From: Pseudodesulfovibrio sp. S3
GTDB lineage: Bacteria > Desulfobacterota > Desulfovibrionia > Desulfovibrionales > Desulfovibrionaceae
Length of the DNA: 64,000 bases
Direction: 5' to 3'
NCBI RefSeq assembly: GCF_004025585.1
Contig: NZ_QTZO01000012.1
Span: 26,749-90,748 of the forward strand
The notes beneath the pieces are model-generated. The model saw only the letters and a list, made by a program, of their open reading frames with translations, was not told where the DNA came from and ran no database searches. The first letter of the stretch is position 1; each line of letters begins with the position of its first letter. Shown one piece after another: positions 62,300-64,000 of the stretch. Made by a program: the position numbers and the translations under genes.

Positions 62300-62349
62300 T
62301 CGCCTGGGTGAACATACAATAGAAGCTTACTTAGTTAAGGAGGCATCAC

Positions 62350-63006
62350 ATGGCTGAAGCAAAGGTATTCCCAATGAACGCTTTCGTGTCTGTTCTGCGC
62401 GGCGAAGCCGCTGACCAGACTCAGCTCGATATGCTGGCTTACATCACCCAGGCTGAAACTCTGGACGCTGACGTCGCTCCGGTGGCGCAGGCTCTGTCCA
62501 AGGCCTGGATCTACGAACAGGAACCCGGTCTGACCGCCTACGCTGAAGGCGACATCGCCAAGCTGGGCAACCAGGTCAAGATCGAAGCCCTGCCCGAAGG
62601 TGAGGCTGTCCGCGCCCAGGCTGTCCTGAACATCCTGGCCGCCATGAAGGCTGACAACGCCGCCCTCAAGGCCGAAGTTGAAAAACTGACTGCCGAGAAG
62701 GCTGAACTGGCTGCCAAGATCAGTCCCCTGGAAGCCAAGGTCAAAACCATCGACGCACAGAATGCTGCCGGCGAACAGAAAGTCGCCGTGGCCTCTTCCA
62801 AGCTCGACGAGATGACCAAGAAGCTCAACGACCTGATGGCGGAAGTCGACAAGGTCAAGAGCCAGGGCGTCGTGGTTGCCGGTGTTGCCGGTGACGGCGC
62901 TGCCGCACCTGCCGACGCAGGCATGTCCTCCGGCCCGCAGGTCGGCGGCGAACCCGAAGCCGATTTTGGCTTGGGCGGAGATGCATTCGGCGGCGACACC
63001 TGGTAG
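62350..63006 (+). CDS. qmoD: QmoD, conserved protein of the qmo operon
   Basis: A 218-residue protein. An N-terminal folded part (about 1-90) precedes a heptad-rich coiled coil (about 95-170, ADNAALKAEVEKLTAEKAEL) and a glycine/alanine-rich tail ending DAFGGDTW. It is the promoter-distal gene of qmoABCD, which deletion work in Desulfovibrio vulgaris grouped with sulfate reduction. Its biochemical role is unknown. It is followed immediately by a perfect 74-nt palindrome. Confidence 0.9.
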   Translation: MAEAKVFPMNAFVSVLRGEAADQTQLDMLAYITQAETLDADVAPVAQALSKAWIYEQEPGLTAYAEGDIAKLGNQVKIEALPEGEAVRAQAVLNILAAMKADNAALKAEVEKLTAEKAELAAKISPLEAKVKTIDAQNAAGEQKVAVASSKLDEMTKKLNDLMAEVDKVKSQGVVVAGVAGDGAAAPADAGMSSGPQVGGEPEADFGLGGDAFGGDTW

Positions 63007-63080
63007 TCCCGGATTCTGAACAAATAAAAAAGGCCCTGCGCTTCGGCGCAGGGCCTTTTTTATTTGTTCAGAATCCGGGA
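63007..63080. terminator. Perfect 74-nt palindrome after qmoD
   Basis: Arms of 35 bases (63007-63041 and 63046-63080) are exact reverse complements around TTCG. The central GGCCCTGCGC-TTCG-GCGCAGGGCC plus T6 is a standard terminator; the outer 25 bases on each side also match perfectly. It starts on the base after the qmoD stop and abuts palindromic element copy C. Confidence 0.95.
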
Positions 63081-63085
63081 GTGGC

Positions 63086-63206
63086 GGCTTGGGATAGCGG
63101 GCCATCTGCACATTTTCCGAGGGGCCGTCAGATCCTCACGTAGAGGGACTACGCTGCGGTCTGCCGACCCCTCGGAAAATGCACATCTGACCCACTCTTC
63201 CAAGCC
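63086..63206. repeat. Bipartite palindromic element, copy C
   Basis: Outer arms GGCTTGGGATAGCGGGCCAT and complement ending CCAAGCC, both with CATCTGCACATTTTCCG; middle stem GAGGGGCCGTCAGA/TCTGCCGACCCCTC; innermost hairpin CGTAG-AGGGA-CTACG. Same orientation as copy A. Confidence 0.9.
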
Positions 63207-63217
63207 TCAGGGGGTCG

Positions 63218-63272
63218 GGGGAAGAGAGCCGCTGTTTGGGGCGGGGACGCCCCAAAGATGGAGCGCCTTTGG
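63218..63272. repeat. Trailer of palindromic element copy C
   Basis: GAGAGCCGCTGTTTGGGGCG-GGGA-CGCCCCAAAG, a hairpin, followed by GATGGAGCGCCTTTGGG. Confidence 0.75.
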
Positions 63273-63277
63273 GTTGA

Positions 63278-63859
63278 TCACCTAGGTTTTTTTGCATTGG
63301 CGGCGAGTCGAGCGCGAGCATCCAACACTTCGTTACCCAATGATTCGGGTTCTGGGGGTTGAGGAGGGACTGCTTCGGGAAAGGGCTCTATTTCTGAACC
63401 GCAATGCTTGCACTTGACGGCCTTTTTCTTGATTAATTCAGCGCAGAAAGGGCATTCCCTTTCATTGGAGTATAGCTTTTGGGGATCAAGTTGCCTGTCG
63501 TAGCGGCATTCTTGGCATATTCGCAAGTGAGCGTATTGATTGTGACCGCACTTAAGGCATGTCGCAAATTCATCTTCGTCGCGAGCGGGTGTCCGTTCGG
63601 AAGGCAGAGATGTGTGCCATCCACACCAGCATTCTGTCTGATCACCTGTTAGGAATCGGTGGCATTCTGGATTGCCACAAGGACGAATGTTTGGCTTACC
63701 ATTAATTGTACTGTAATTTTTCATGAAGATTGAGTGCGGTAGAGCGATGATGAACAGAAGAGTTCCATAAATCCACCAAGCACCCATGGACCTGCCTTTG
63801 GAACGAGCAATGAAGGCGGGGATGAGGCCAATCAGCATAGCGGTTAATAGGACACCCAC
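63278..63859 (-). CDS. Membrane protein with three zinc-ribbon-like cysteine pairs
   Basis: A 193-residue protein. Two hydrophobic segments (about 2-20 and 27-45) anchor it, with the rest predicted soluble. Three cysteine clusters follow: CGNPEC/CWCGW, CLKCGHNQYAHLRICQEC and CPFCAELIKKKAVKCKHCGS, the last being the common membrane-associated zinc ribbon. The basic C-terminus ends NAKKPR. No catalytic domain. Function unknown. Confidence 0.75.
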   Translation of the reverse strand: MGVLLTAMLIGLIPAFIARSKGRSMGAWWIYGTLLFIIALPHSIFMKNYSTINGKPNIRPCGNPECHRFLTGDQTECWCGWHTSLPSERTPARDEDEFATCLKCGHNQYAHLRICQECRYDRQLDPQKLYSNERECPFCAELIKKKAVKCKHCGSEIEPFPEAVPPQPPEPESLGNEVLDARARLAANAKKPR

Positions 63860-63958
63860 TCAAAATCTCCTGTTATGGTAATAAAATATTTGTACTACAA
63901 TATTGTCTGTGAGTAAATATCCGCTAGTGTGTGTTTGAAAATGAAGTACCAATTTCTT

Positions 63959-64000
63959 CCCGCCAACGGCGGGCTACACAAAGTTTCGGAAGAGGAGGGG
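63959..64000 (+). repeat. Dispersed GC-hairpin/CAAAAAGTTT/purine-tract element, copy 3 (partial)
   Basis: CCCGCC-AAC-GGCGGG hairpin, CTACACAAAGTTTCGG, then AAGAGGAGGGG, cut by the window end. The same order of parts occurs at 3139-3221 and 27229-27280 on the minus strand. Confidence 0.6.

Noticed and set aside
1..64000. CRISPR array
   Set aside because: No regularly spaced direct repeats were seen; the dispersed repeats are single palindromic units far apart.
1..64000. tRNA or rRNA genes
   Set aside because: No cloverleaf with a T-loop GTTCRANYC in a plausible intergenic place was noticed; a tRNAscan run would be decisive.

Overview
The window comes from a sulfate-reducing delta-type proteobacterium, most likely a Pseudodesulfovibrio/Desulfovibrio relative (Desulfovibrionaceae). 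The main evidence is a complete sulfate-activation and APS-reduction locus at the right end: sat on the minus strand, divergent from aprB-aprA-qmoA-qmoB-qmoC-qmoD on the plus strand. A short-form cytochrome bd oxidase, TRAP transport genes and a moderately high-GC base composition fit the same group. The genus is inferred from gene content; no search was run.

Layout. 1-3.1 kb: minus-strand operon queH, a small membrane protein, hemW and a chromate transporter cut by the window edge. 3.3-3.8 kb: a decayed Rhs C-terminal remnant. 3.8-6.1 kb: VOC protein, sfsA, EamA permease. 6.1-9.9 kb: thioesterase, small proteins, M24 peptidase, FAD oxidoreductase. 9.9-18.9 kb: a prophage remnant with a 5'-truncated polyvalent protein on minus, and a nozzle protein, fibre proteins and fibre-assembly chaperone on plus; no integrase, terminase, portal or capsid gene is present. 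19-25.9 kb: housekeeping and hypothetical genes (DUF985 cupin, SlyX, EamA, THUMP methyltransferase, a polytopic membrane protein, a lipoprotein, an AraC regulator with a LysE exporter). 25.9-27.8 kb: umuDC. 28-31.4 kb: a TRAP transporter whose binding-protein gene (plus) converges on dctQM (minus). 31.6-37.4 kb: minus-strand signalling cluster (REC-PAS-kinase, kinase, stand-alone receiver, sodium/solute-symporter-kinase fusion with a small membrane partner). 37.6-41.4 kb: cydAB and a phosphofructokinase. 41.7-46.6 kb: envelope proteostasis (HtpX-type and HtrA proteases, a methyltransferase, PpiD). 46.6-52.5 kb: aconitase, an unusual chorismate-mutase/EPSP-synthase-like fusion, a glycine-zipper lipoprotein, EamA. 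52.9-63 kb: the sulfate locus.

How it works together. Sat makes APS from sulfate and ATP, AprBA reduces APS to sulfite and AMP, and QmoABC(D) carries electrons from the quinone pool to AprBA. Two tandem hairpins separate aprA from qmoA and probably set different expression levels. The sat promoter carries a Rex-like half-site between its -35 and -10 boxes.

The most unusual signal is non-coding. Three copies of a bipartite palindromic element (about 29.26, 52.66 and 63.09 kb) keep the same outer stem and the same innermost CGTAG-N5-CTACG hairpin while the middle stem changes on both sides. A second family pairs a GC hairpin with a CAAAAAGTTT-like motif and a purine tract (3.14, 27.23 and 63.96 kb). 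A perfect 74-nt palindrome follows directly after the qmoD stop codon.
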